Assembly: GCA_031258265.1 (NCBI GenBank) | Contig: JAIRNB010000268.1 | Location: forward strand, 1 to 6,208 | Source: Treponema sp. | Lineage (GTDB): Bacteria; Spirochaetota; Spirochaetia; Treponematales; Breznakiellaceae | DNA: 6,208 nucleotides | Direction: 5' to 3' | Shown: in pieces, positions 1-5,417 of the stretch | Numbering within the stretch: position 1 is the first letter of the stretch | How the letters are laid out: the number at the start of each line of letters is the position of its first letter | The notes under the pieces: model-generated | What the model was told of the DNA's origin: nothing | The model's database searches: none | Seen by the model: only the letters and a program-made list of their open reading frames with translations | Translations under genes and position numbers: made by a program

Positions 1-93
1 GCGCAAGGGATAGAAGCGGAAATACTTTTGGCGAAGCCAAAAGATTGAAGCGGATAGCCCGGTTTTTGCGTGCGGGGCACGCAAAAATGCGCC
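1..93. repeat. Intergenic hairpin element with two GAAGCGG words
   Basis: No gene is seen here. Two copies of GAAGCGG (13-19 and 47-53) sit symmetrically on either side of a perfect 8-bp hairpin, CTTTTGGC (25-32) with GCCAAAAG (36-43) and a GAA loop. GGG (7-9) could pair with CCC (58-60) outside them, so the two words would face each other as an internal loop. A second hairpin follows: 63-73 pairs with 77-87, 11 bp, with T-rich and A-rich outer ends. Similar GAAGCGG/hairpin/GCGGATAGC arrangements recur between genes in other bacteria as far as I remember (notably Bacteroidetes), but I cannot name a family. It could be the 3' end or trailer of a gene left of the window. Confidence 0.45.
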
Positions 94-152
94 CAAAAAA
101 ATAGGAAGATAAAAAATTCCATACGTTTATCCTGCGGCTGCTTTTTCAAGGC

Positions 153-182
153 TTGACGAAGGACCGGCAATTATGATATGTT
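153..182 (+). promoter_or_regulatory. Probable sigma70-type promoter of the mntP riboswitch transcript
   Basis: TTGACG (153-158) and TATGTT (177-182) are separated by 18 bp. This would start the RNA at about 189, just before the first riboswitch stem at 194. The position relative to the aptamer is the main support; the -10 is only a moderate match and overlaps other AT-rich choices such as TATAAA (182-187). Confidence 0.5.
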
Positions 183-193
183 ATAAACAGAGT

Positions 194-288
194 TGTTAGA
201 AGGGAGTAGTTGTAAACTTCAAAATCAACATTCTGGCGGGTAAGCCGGCCTGGTTTTGAATCCCCCGTGGATGACGAGACTTTTAACA
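194..288 (+). ncRNA. yybP-ykoY Mn2+ riboswitch aptamer
   Basis: The basal stem P1 pairs 194-202 with 280-288, 9 bp including G.U. It encloses the class hallmark GGGAGTAG (202-209) on the 5' side and GATGACGAGAC (270-280) on the 3' side, matching the conserved GGGGAGUAG and GCAAGACC segments that form the Mn2+ site in this family. A second domain pairs 218-227 with 251-260 (10 bp), and an inner hairpin pairs 233-237 with 244-248; the word ATCAACATTCTGGC in it resembles the family consensus. Riboswitches of this class are known to bind Mn2+ and to turn on manganese exporters, which is exactly the gene that follows. Fold and consensus were read by eye. Confidence 0.88.
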
Positions 289-332
289 TGGTTTTTCCCT
301 TTTGGGGAGAATTGTGTTAAAAGTCTTTTTTT
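278..332 (+). terminator. Riboswitch-controlled intrinsic terminator
   Basis: A very long hairpin pairs 278-299 with 304-325: 22 bp, of which the outer 11 are perfect, with a TTTT loop. It is followed by seven Ts (326-332). Its 5' arm contains the 3' strand of aptamer stem P1 (280-288), so aptamer and terminator cannot form together. The inferred logic is an ON switch: Mn2+ holds P1 closed and allows transcription into mntP, and low Mn2+ frees the strand for termination. Confidence 0.9.
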
Positions 333-360
333 ATACCCAAAGAAGAGAGAGGTACTTATT

Positions 361-954
361 ATGGGTTTATTGGAGATTATCCTAATTGCCGTTGGGCTGG
401 CGATGGATGCGTTTGCCGTGTCAATTACCCTGGGTTTGTCGGCAAAGAAACCAAAACTAAGGGAGATAATGATTCCCGGCGTGTATTTCGGTTTTTTTCA
501 GTCCCTTATGCCGGCAATCGGATACTTTGCCGGGGTTTATTTTGCGGCAAAAATCGAAAATTTGGATCACTGGATCGCATTTGTCCTGCTGGGATTTATC
601 GGCGGGAAGATGATAAAAGACAGTTTTTCAAAAGAAAAAGGGGGAGAAAGGGCGGAGGATAATTCTTTCGGCTTTACAAAAATGCTGATTCTATCCGTCG
701 CCACCAGCATTGACGCGCTGGCCGTCGGCACAACTTTTGCCTTTTTCCAGGTCAATATATATACAGCGATCCTGATAACCGGCGCCGTAACATTTTTTAT
801 CGCTATGGCCGGGGTAATAATCGGCAGTATCTTTGGAACAAGGTTCAAATCAAAGGCGGAATTCATAGGAGGGGCGGTCCTTGTCATAATCGGGATAAAA
901 ATTGTAATTGAGGGAACTTTCCCAAAATTCCAGTTTTTGGGAAGGCTGCCGTGA
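361..954 (+). CDS. mntP: MntP manganese efflux pump
   Basis: This is a 197-residue inner-membrane exporter that removes excess Mn2+ from the cytoplasm (MntP/YebN family). Six hydrophobic segments lie at about residues 1-25, 38-61, 70-86, 107-129, 132-159 and 166-186, in the two repeated halves typical of the family. The signature acidic residues are present: D16 in AMDAF in the first helix and D118 in TSIDAL in the fourth. The reading frame is open from 256, but codons before 361 lie inside the riboswitch and terminator. ATG 361, preceded by GAGAGG (347-352) at 8 bases, is therefore the start. The protein is about ten residues longer than usual, with an extra polar tail after residue 186 ending in GRLP. 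Control is by the upstream yybP-ykoY riboswitch. No canonical terminator follows. The identification is secure. Confidence 0.95.
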   Translation: MGLLEIILIAVGLAMDAFAVSITLGLSAKKPKLREIMIPGVYFGFFQSLMPAIGYFAGVYFAAKIENLDHWIAFVLLGFIGGKMIKDSFSKEKGGERAEDNSFGFTKMLILSVATSIDALAVGTTFAFFQVNIYTAILITGAVTFFIAMAGVIIGSIFGTRFKSKAEFIGGAVLVIIGIKIVIEGTFPKFQFLGRLP

Positions 955-1131
955 ATTTAAGGGGGGAAGCTGCGGCAGCTTCGCTGCCGGTCGCCGGGCG
1001 GCCCACGTTGTTGCGCCGCGCCGGCCTCTGCGGGGCACCAAGAACTTGCTGGCGCAAGGGGGGGGCCGCTTTCCGCCCCGCCCCATTTAAGGCGGCAGCG
1101 GAGGATTCACAATAGAGTTATTCAAACAGCT
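955..1131. repeat. GC-rich palindromic intergenic region between convergent genes
   Basis: No gene is supported in this 177-bp gap between convergent mntP and the permease. It is far more GC-rich than the flanking intergenic DNA. It contains a hairpin, GGCAGC (974-979) with GCTGCC (983-988), and several G and C runs around 1057-1084 able to pair. It shares GCGCAAGGG (1052-1060 and 1-9) and TGCGGGGCAC (1029-1038 and 71-80) with the element at the window start. No stem with a T-tract is seen on either strand, so transcription of neither neighbour has an obvious canonical stop here. It may be a dispersed repeat. Confidence 0.4.
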
Positions 1132-2160
1132 TTACTTTCTCCGGTTCTGGGCCAATACGGCGATAACGATGATGATCCCCTGCACCAGGCCGTTGAGGAA
1201 GGGCGGGACCCGGGCCATGATCAACACGGTGCTGATGATCCTGAGCATGAGGACCCCCAGGAAGGTGCCCATGATCTTCCCCTTGCCCCCGGCCATGGAG
1301 GTCCCGCCAATGGCCACGGCGGCGATGGCATCCATTTCATAGGCGCTTCCCGCGCTGGCGGCCTGGATTGCCGTAAGCCGGGAGCCCAGGAGGAATCCCG
1401 CCAGGCCGTAGAGGGCGCCGGCGTACACGAAGATCAGGGTCTTAACCCGGTCCACGGGGATACCGGAAAGCCGGGCGGCCTGCTGATTGGAACCGATGGC
1501 ATAGACATAGGCGCCGAATTTTGTTTTAGACATAAGAATCATGGTGATGATCGTGACGATCACAAAAAAGAACATCAAATTGGGGATGTCGAGGACTCCG
1601 GGGATAAGCCAGTGGCGATCGGCGGCCACGGCCCGGTAGGAATCGTACATGGCCCTGGACACCGTGAAAGGCCCCCCCTGGCCAAGCTGGTTGATCACCG
1701 ATCTCCAGGCCGACATGGCCGCCAGGGTAACGATGAAGGGGGCAATCCGCCCCTTGGTGACTAAAATCCCGTTGATAAGCCCTACCATGAGTCCCGCGCC
1801 CAGGCAAAAGAGGAGGCAGAGAAAAACGCTGCCCGTAGAATTGAGGACCGTGATCCCCAGGCCGGAAATAAGGGCCACCGCGGAACCGGCGGAAAGATCG
1901 ATCATCCCCGCGGAGATCACCAGACTCATCCCCATGGCGCAGATCCCCACGATGGCGCCCTGGACAAACTGGTTGCTCAGGTTGCTCCAGGCCAGAAAGG
2001 AGGGACTTACAATGACCGCCACCACCAGCAGCACCAGGAAACTAAGCCAGTGGCTGTACTCGGTGGTGATGATCCGCCAGATAGAGGGAATGTCGAATTT
2101 CTTTCCCTTAAATCTAAATCCTGTTATACCGGAATTTTTTATACGGTCAAGCAGCTTCAT
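1132..2160 (-). CDS. Sugar ABC transporter permease, RbsC/BPD_transp_2 family
   Basis: This 342-residue inner-membrane subunit of a CUT2-type sugar importer forms the translocation path, probably as a homodimer. About eight to ten hydrophobic segments begin near residue 38. Family motifs are clear: GMIDLSAGSA (85-94), YAIGSNQQAARLSGI (220-234, the cytoplasmic loop that contacts the ATPase), and YEMDAIAAVAIGGTSMAGG (274-292). The length is normal for RbsC, with a slightly long polar N-terminus. The start ATG overlaps the ATPase stop as ATGA, and GGGGGAGG lies 7 bases upstream (2168-2175), so translation is probably coupled. It is the last gene of the operon. The substrate is not determinable; ribose, galactose, xylose or another monosaccharide, or a related compound such as a nucleoside or autoinducer-2, is possible. 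Confidence 0.93.
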   Translation of the reverse strand: MKLLDRIKNSGITGFRFKGKKFDIPSIWRIITTEYSHWLSFLVLLVVAVIVSPSFLAWSNLSNQFVQGAIVGICAMGMSLVISAGMIDLSAGSAVALISGLGITVLNSTGSVFLCLLFCLGAGLMVGLINGILVTKGRIAPFIVTLAAMSAWRSVINQLGQGGPFTVSRAMYDSYRAVAADRHWLIPGVLDIPNLMFFFVIVTIITMILMSKTKFGAYVYAIGSNQQAARLSGIPVDRVKTLIFVYAGALYGLAGFLLGSRLTAIQAASAGSAYEMDAIAAVAIGGTSMAGGKGKIMGTFLGVLMLRIISTVLIMARVPPFLNGLVQGIIIVIAVLAQNRRK

Positions 2161-3671
2161 TCCCGGGCCTCCCCCATATATCCCTCCCTGTTCGCGCCGG
2201 TAGAATATTCCATGATGCGGATTTCTGAAAAATCCTGCCGGGAAAGCACGGCGTTTACCTTTCCCTTGTACATGATAAAGCAGCGATCCGCCACCTGATC
2301 GATTTCCTGATATTCGGCGCTGAAAACGATGATAGATTTTCCGGCGGCGGCCATCTGGTTGATCAATTTATAAATGGCGTATTTGGAACCTACGTCGATT
2401 CCCTGGGTGGGATTATCCATGATATAAACATCCGCGTCGATCTCCAGCCACTTGCTAAGGATAAGCTTCTGCTGGTTCCCCCCCGACAGGGAGGTGATAG
2501 GGTCCGCGCCGCTTCCTGCGCGGATATCCAGTTTTTCCTTGTTTAACATAAAGCGCCGCTGTTCTTCCCTGCCGGAGATAAAAAAACGGCGGTGCTTGGC
2601 AGCGTAGTAAGCCAGGGAATTGTTCTTTCGGATGCTCAAGTCAGGAACGATGCCCCGCTCCTTCCGGTTCCTGGGTATCATGGCAATACCGCTGCGCATG
2701 ACGGAGCGGATGGATCTTAGGTTGAGGGGACGGCCGGCGATATAGAGAGTCCCTGATTTGACGGGACTGGCCCCAAAGAGACTCATGGCAAGCTCGTCGG
2801 TCCCGGAACCCTGAAGGCCGGTGACAACGATCACTTCGCCCTTCCGCAGTTCAAATGACAGGTCCTGGAAGGTCTCCCCGCAGAGCCTCTCCGCCTTAAA
2901 CAGGACTTCCCCGGATGGGGGAACGGTGTTTTCTTTAAGCCGGGCGGTAACAAAACTCCTGCCGATGAGCAGTTCCGCGGCATCCCGCTCGTCGATCTCG
3001 CTGATCCGCCCGGTCCTGATAAAGGCCCCGTCCCGGAGCACGGTATAGGTATCGCAGATTTCAAATATTTCCGGCATCTTATGGGAAATATAGACAAAAC
3101 TGACCCCCTGGGAACGGAGGCGCCGCATGATCACAAAGAGATTCTCTATTTCCCGGGTATTAAGGGCGGTGGTGGGCTCGTCCATGATGATAAGTTCAGA
3201 ATCAAAGAGCAGGGCCCGGGCAATCTCCACCATCTGTTTTTGGGCGGTGTCCAGGTCCCCCACCAGCCGGGAAGCGGCAATCCCCGTATTCATATAGTCC
3301 AGGGTTTCCTGGGCCCGCCGCAGTTCATCCTTTTTTTTGATGAAACCCCCGGGGTGAGAGAACTCCGCCCCCAGGAACATATTTTCATAGACCCGCAGAT
3401 CGTTACACAGGCTTAACTCCTGGTGGATAAAGCGGATCTTCATGGAAGCCGACTTCCGGGGGCTCATGCCGCTGATCGTTACGCCGTTGATCACCAGGTC
3501 CCCGCTATCCTGGGGAAAAGTCCCGGCCAGGACATTCATCAGCGTGGTTTTACCGGCGCCGTTTTCCCCTAAAAGGCCGTGAATCTCCCCGCTTTTCACG
3601 GTAAAAGAAACACCCTTAAGCGCGTTTACCGGACCGAAGGATTTAGAGATATTTTTCATTTCCAGCAGCAT
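2157..3671 (-). CDS. Sugar ABC transporter ATPase, two fused nucleotide-binding domains (RbsA/MglA type)
   Basis: This 504-residue cytoplasmic ATPase energises the permease. Domain 1 has Walker A GENGAGKTT (35-43), Q-loop Q84, Walker B IIMDEP with E165, and H-loop H197. Its signature is unusual: LDTAQKQ (140-146) in place of LSxGQ. Domain 2 has a normal signature LSGGNQQK (395-402). Its Walker A, however, is GLQGSGTDE with Thr where Lys/Arg is usual, and its Walker B reads MDNPTQGID with Asn420 for the catalytic Glu. One composite site is thus intact and the other degenerate, as is broadly known for this family. The frame is open to 3800, but that extension runs through a terminator. ATG 3671 has GGAGG (3680-3684) 8 bases away and begins the conserved MLLEMKNISKSFG. 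It overlaps the permease by 4 bases. Confidence 0.94.
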   Translation of the reverse strand: MLLEMKNISKSFGPVNALKGVSFTVKSGEIHGLLGENGAGKTTLMNVLAGTFPQDSGDLVINGVTISGMSPRKSASMKIRFIHQELSLCNDLRVYENMFLGAEFSHPGGFIKKKDELRRAQETLDYMNTGIAASRLVGDLDTAQKQMVEIARALLFDSELIIMDEPTTALNTREIENLFVIMRRLRSQGVSFVYISHKMPEIFEICDTYTVLRDGAFIRTGRISEIDERDAAELLIGRSFVTARLKENTVPPSGEVLFKAERLCGETFQDLSFELRKGEVIVVTGLQGSGTDELAMSLFGASPVKSGTLYIAGRPLNLRSIRSVMRSGIAMIPRNRKERGIVPDLSIRKNNSLAYYAAKHRRFFISGREEQRRFMLNKEKLDIRAGSGADPITSLSGGNQQKLILSKWLEIDADVYIMDNPTQGIDVGSKYAIYKLINQMAAAGKSIIVFSAEYQEIDQVADRCFIMYKGKVNAVLSRQDFSEIRIMEYSTGANREGYMGEARE

Positions 3672-3716
3672 CGCTGTTTCCTCCAGGGGGCCGCGGAAGC
3701 TTCCTGTTTTACCGGC

Positions 3717-3725
3717 TTTATACCA
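3717..3725 (-). promoter_or_regulatory. Possible extended -10 promoter before the ATPase gene
   Basis: On the minus strand TGGTATAAA reads as an extended -10 (TGn-TATAAA) about 46 bases upstream of the ATPase start and downstream of the intra-operon terminator. It could give the ATPase and permease genes their own transcript. No good -35 is seen, so this is tentative. Confidence 0.25.
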
Positions 3726-3764
3726 GGACCCCGCCCTTACCGGCTGGGAATTGAACCGCCCTCG

Positions 3765-3790
3765 ATTAAACCAGACCCGCGAATAAAAAA
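3765..3790 (-). repeat. 26-bp terminator-associated repeat, copy 1
   Basis: This copy matches 5206-5231 at 24 of 26 positions. On the minus strand it begins with the T-tract of a terminator, TTTTTTATTCG, and ends with GTCTGGTTTAAT. Here it lies inside the ABC operon, between binding protein and ATPase genes. Confidence 0.7.
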
Positions 3791-3818
3791 AGCTGCCCAT
3801 AGAGTATCCACGGACAGC
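3785..3818 (-). terminator. Intra-operon intrinsic terminator after the binding-protein gene
   Basis: On the minus strand GCTGTCC (3818-3812) pairs with GGGCAGC (3798-3792). Pairing continues inward for five more pairs to a 3-base loop, giving 12 bp with a few G.U pairs. Seven Ts follow (3791-3785). It lies about 60 bases past the binding-protein stop. Partial termination here would leave more transcript for the binding protein than for ATPase and permease, a common arrangement in such operons. Confidence 0.82.
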
Positions 3819-3876
3819 CTATGTTCGGGCAACAATGAAAGGGAGCCCCCGCAGGAGGGATGCCCCCGCGTTTTTA

Positions 3877-4875
3877 CTACAGGCTATAACGGACCCTGTA
3901 TATCTCACTCTGCATGTAGGACTTATAGTTGGTTTTGTCGATCATTTCGGTGGGAACCTTGTAGCTTTTTTGCAGAGTTCTCCCCTGAAGGGCATCGTAA
4001 CCCAGGTCGATAGCATCCCGTACCATGGAAGGGGAGAAGGTGTAGGTCATAAAGTCTATTCCCGAAAGGCCGGAATTCTCGAAAAGGTCCATGAAGCCTT
4101 CACCGGCGGACACGCCGTTAATAAGCTTGATGTTGATCTTGGCGGAACCGCGGTAGTTCTTGATGGCGTTGACAAGGCCAAAAACTATTTCGTCATCGTG
4201 GGTCCAGATGGCCTGGATGGATTCTATCTCCTCCACACTTTTGGTATTGAGGTAGCTTTCCATTTGTTCCATGGCGGTCTGCTGACTCCAATTGGTCACA
4301 AAGGACTGAACCAGATTAAAGTTTTTGTCCGCGGTGGAAAGAAAACCGTTGGTCCTTTCCATGGGGACGGTGGAGCTGTCGCCCTTGAACTCCAGGTAGT
4401 TCACCTTACCCCTGGCAAGCTGATCCTTGAAGTAATTGTTGAAATAGCGGCCGGCCCCCTCGCCAATCGCCACATTATCCCCGGAAATTTCCGCCGTGGG
4501 GGAGAAGCCTTCAATAAAGCGGTCGTAGAGGATCAGGGGAATACCGGCGTCCAGGACTTTCTGGGCGGCGCTGCGGAGTTCATCCCCGGTCACCGGCCAA
4601 AGAACTACGGCCTTGGGCTTAAGGGCAAGAATGGTATCCACATGGTTGCTCTGTTCGCCGGATTCAAAGGCGGTAAGGTAACGATAATCAAAACCGTGCT
4701 GGGCGGCCAGGGCCTTAACCTGGGCTTCTCCATGGCGGATAGATTCGGCGGTAAAACCGTGGTCCGCGGCGGGGGTTATTACTCCCAACAGGGGCTTGGC
4801 CTCTCTCCTGGCCCCGGCAAAAACAAGGCCCCCCGCGATGCAGAGGGCCAGGCAAAGGGAAACGATCTTCTTCAT
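3877..4875 (-). CDS. Periplasmic sugar-binding protein of the ABC importer (Peripla_BP_4 / RbsB-like)
   Basis: This 332-residue exported protein captures the sugar and delivers it to the permease. It has a signal peptide: MKK, a hydrophobic core at about residues 4-19, and a likely signal peptidase I site near 20-22 (VFAGA). No lipobox cysteine fits. The mature part starts with the first beta strand LLGVITPAADHGFT (29-42). Later family landmarks are IPLILYDRF (112-120), the GDSSTVPMERTNGF segment (165-178) and IWTHDDEIVFG (223-233), which corresponds to the usual hND stretch lining the sugar cleft. ATG 4875 is chosen because GGAGGAG (4882-4888) lies 6 bases before it and the upstream in-frame ATG overlaps that site. 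It is the first gene of the operon. The sugar bound is not identifiable by eye. Confidence 0.92.
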   Translation of the reverse strand: MKKIVSLCLALCIAGGLVFAGARREAKPLLGVITPAADHGFTAESIRHGEAQVKALAAQHGFDYRYLTAFESGEQSNHVDTILALKPKAVVLWPVTGDELRSAAQKVLDAGIPLILYDRFIEGFSPTAEISGDNVAIGEGAGRYFNNYFKDQLARGKVNYLEFKGDSSTVPMERTNGFLSTADKNFNLVQSFVTNWSQQTAMEQMESYLNTKSVEEIESIQAIWTHDDEIVFGLVNAIKNYRGSAKINIKLINGVSAGEGFMDLFENSGLSGIDFMTYTFSPSMVRDAIDLGYDALQGRTLQKSYKVPTEMIDKTNYKSYMQSEIYRVRYSL

Positions 4876-4909
4876 ACGTAACTCCTCCATACAAAAGCTT
4901 TTCTGCCGC

Positions 4910-4974
4910 CTGATTGAACAAGCCGCCGGTCAAACAGACCAGCGGCATTGCCGGGGGCAAAATTGTCCAATCAG
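4910..4974 (-). promoter_or_regulatory. Structured leader of the ABC operon: possible three-way junction RNA
   Basis: The minus-strand RNA can form three helices: P1 (4974-4963 with 4921-4910, 12 bp), P2 (4946-4937 with 4931-4922, 10 bp, 5-base loop) and P3 (4960-4956 with 4952-4948, 5 bp, CCC loop). Only one base separates P2 from P3, two separate P3 from P1, and P1 abuts P2. P1 and P2 each contain a single G.U pair on the minus strand that would be an A.C mismatch on the plus strand, which points to RNA transcribed with the operon. If the promoter noted upstream is right, the transcript starts near 4966-4968, so only the inner part of P1 would be made; the outer part would be DNA dyad. A regulator-binding operator is the alternative. 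Confidence 0.5.
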
Positions 4975-5002
4975 TGTACTGCCTTTGTAATGGAAATGTC
5001 AA
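4973..5002 (-). promoter_or_regulatory. Promoter of the sugar ABC operon
   Basis: On the minus strand a perfect TTGACA (5002-4997) stands 18 bp from TACACT (4978-4973). The predicted start near 4966 gives a leader of about 90 bases before the binding-protein ATG. The leader contains the inverted repeats described for 4910-4974, whose outer arm runs into this -10. Confidence 0.65.
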
Positions 5003-5043
5003 ATACAAAAAAACCGGCCGGGGAAAGGCGGGAAAATGAACCT

Positions 5044-5063
5044 CCGCGGGGCAAGTCCCGCGG
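5044..5063. repeat. Perfect palindrome, REP-like
   Basis: CCGCGGG (5044-5050) and CCCGCGG (5057-5063) form a 7-bp stem with a 6-base GCAAGT loop. A decayed relative lies at 5187-5204 (CCGCGG, CAAACTA, CGGGG). Both are followed by GGTAT or GGGTAT. They are probably two members of one dispersed palindromic repeat type. Confidence 0.5.
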
Positions 5064-5136
5064 TATCTTTAGCGTTGCTTTAGTCAGAACGGAGGCTTGG
5101 TCGTAAGGAAATTTATAATACTCTCCCTCGTGTAAG

Positions 5137-5222
5137 CGAGTTCTTGGGTTCAATACCAAATTTTTGTGAACGTTGTATTGTTTGAGCCGCGGCAAACTAC
5201 GGGGTATTAAACCAGACTCTCG
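5137..5222 (-). repeat. Long inverted repeat in the intergenic region
   Basis: GGTTCAATACC (5147-5157) pairs with GGTATTAAACC (5203-5213): 11 bp on minus-strand RNA, with one position that is G.U there and A.C on the plus strand. CGAG (5137-5140) with CTCG (5219-5222) extends it after an internal loop. The decayed palindrome at 5187-5204 lies inside it. The right arm overlaps repeat copy 2. The rest of 5003-5230 holds no credible gene on either strand. Confidence 0.45.
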
Positions 5223-5231
5223 AATAAAAAA
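5206..5231 (-). repeat. 26-bp terminator-associated repeat, copy 2
   Basis: Second copy of the sequence at 3765-3790, differing at two adjacent-region bases in its centre. It again supplies the T-tract of a minus-strand terminator stem, although the stem itself differs from that of copy 1. Confidence 0.7.
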
Positions 5232-5246
5232 TGGCCCGCTTCCGGG
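5226..5246 (-). terminator. Short intrinsic terminator, minus strand
   Basis: CCCG (5246-5243), GAAG loop, CGGG (5238-5235), then CCA and six Ts (5231-5226). The stem is only 4 bp but fully G-C, and the T-tract is part of repeat copy 2. It would stop transcripts coming from the truncated solute-binding gene to the right. Confidence 0.5.
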
Positions 5247-5299
5247 TATGTCTTTTTATCTGTAAAGGCTAACACTAATATCCGAAATCAAATCTAATT

Positions 5300-5329
5300 C
5301 TGCCCACAATGCGCCTACATTATGGGCAG
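5300..5329 (-). terminator. Strong 12-bp hairpin in the 3' region of the solute-binding remnant
   Basis: CTGCCCATAATG (5329-5318) pairs with CATTGTGGGCAG (5311-5300) around a 6-base loop. The one non-Watson-Crick pair is G.U on the minus strand and A.C on the plus strand, so the structure belongs to minus-strand RNA. What follows is U-rich but interrupted (AATTAGATTTGATTT), so it is a weak terminator or a 3'-end stabilising stem. Confidence 0.45.
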
Positions 5330-5391
5330 ATTGTCTTATAAAAGATATTTACACCCTGTTTGGTACAAAACGGGAACGAATACAAGTTCCA

Positions 5392-5416
5392 CCCATAAAA
5401 GCAACCGGCTTATGGG
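5392..5416 (-). other. Hairpin directly after the stop codon of the solute-binding remnant
   Basis: CCCATAA (5392-5398) pairs with TTATGGG (5410-5416), 7 bp; an alternative register pairs AAGC with GCTT. It starts one base beyond the TAG at 5418-5420. No T-tract follows. The word CCCATAA recurs in the hairpin at 5300-5329. The region 5232-5417 contains no gene. Confidence 0.4.
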
Positions 5417-5417
5417 C

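Noticed and set aside
63..87. Intrinsic terminator at the window start
   Set aside because: The 11-bp stem is not followed by a T-tract on either strand.
256..360. Upstream in-frame start for mntP
   Set aside because: These codons fall within the riboswitch and terminator, and the MntP family begins at the later ATG with a good ribosome site.
3738..3772. tRNA T-arm-like sequence (GGTTCAATTCC on the minus strand)
   Set aside because: Only two stem pairs form beyond the loop and no acceptor, D or anticodon arm can be found.
3672..3800. N-terminal extension of the ATPase
   Set aside because: It translates a terminator and repeat; the family's N-terminus and a GGAGG site support ATG 3671.
3877..4875. 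Lipoprotein assignment for the sugar-binding protein
   Set aside because: The cysteines at residues 8 and 12 are inside the hydrophobic core and do not fit a lipobox.
3835..4881. Open frame of 348 codons on the plus strand
   Set aside because: It lies wholly antisense to the sugar-binding protein gene, its translation has no recognisable domain and no ribosome site was seen; it follows from the codon usage of the real gene.
5120..5160. Degenerate tRNA suggested by GGGTTCAATACC on the plus strand
   Set aside because: No cloverleaf closes around it; the word belongs to an inverted repeat with 5203-5213.
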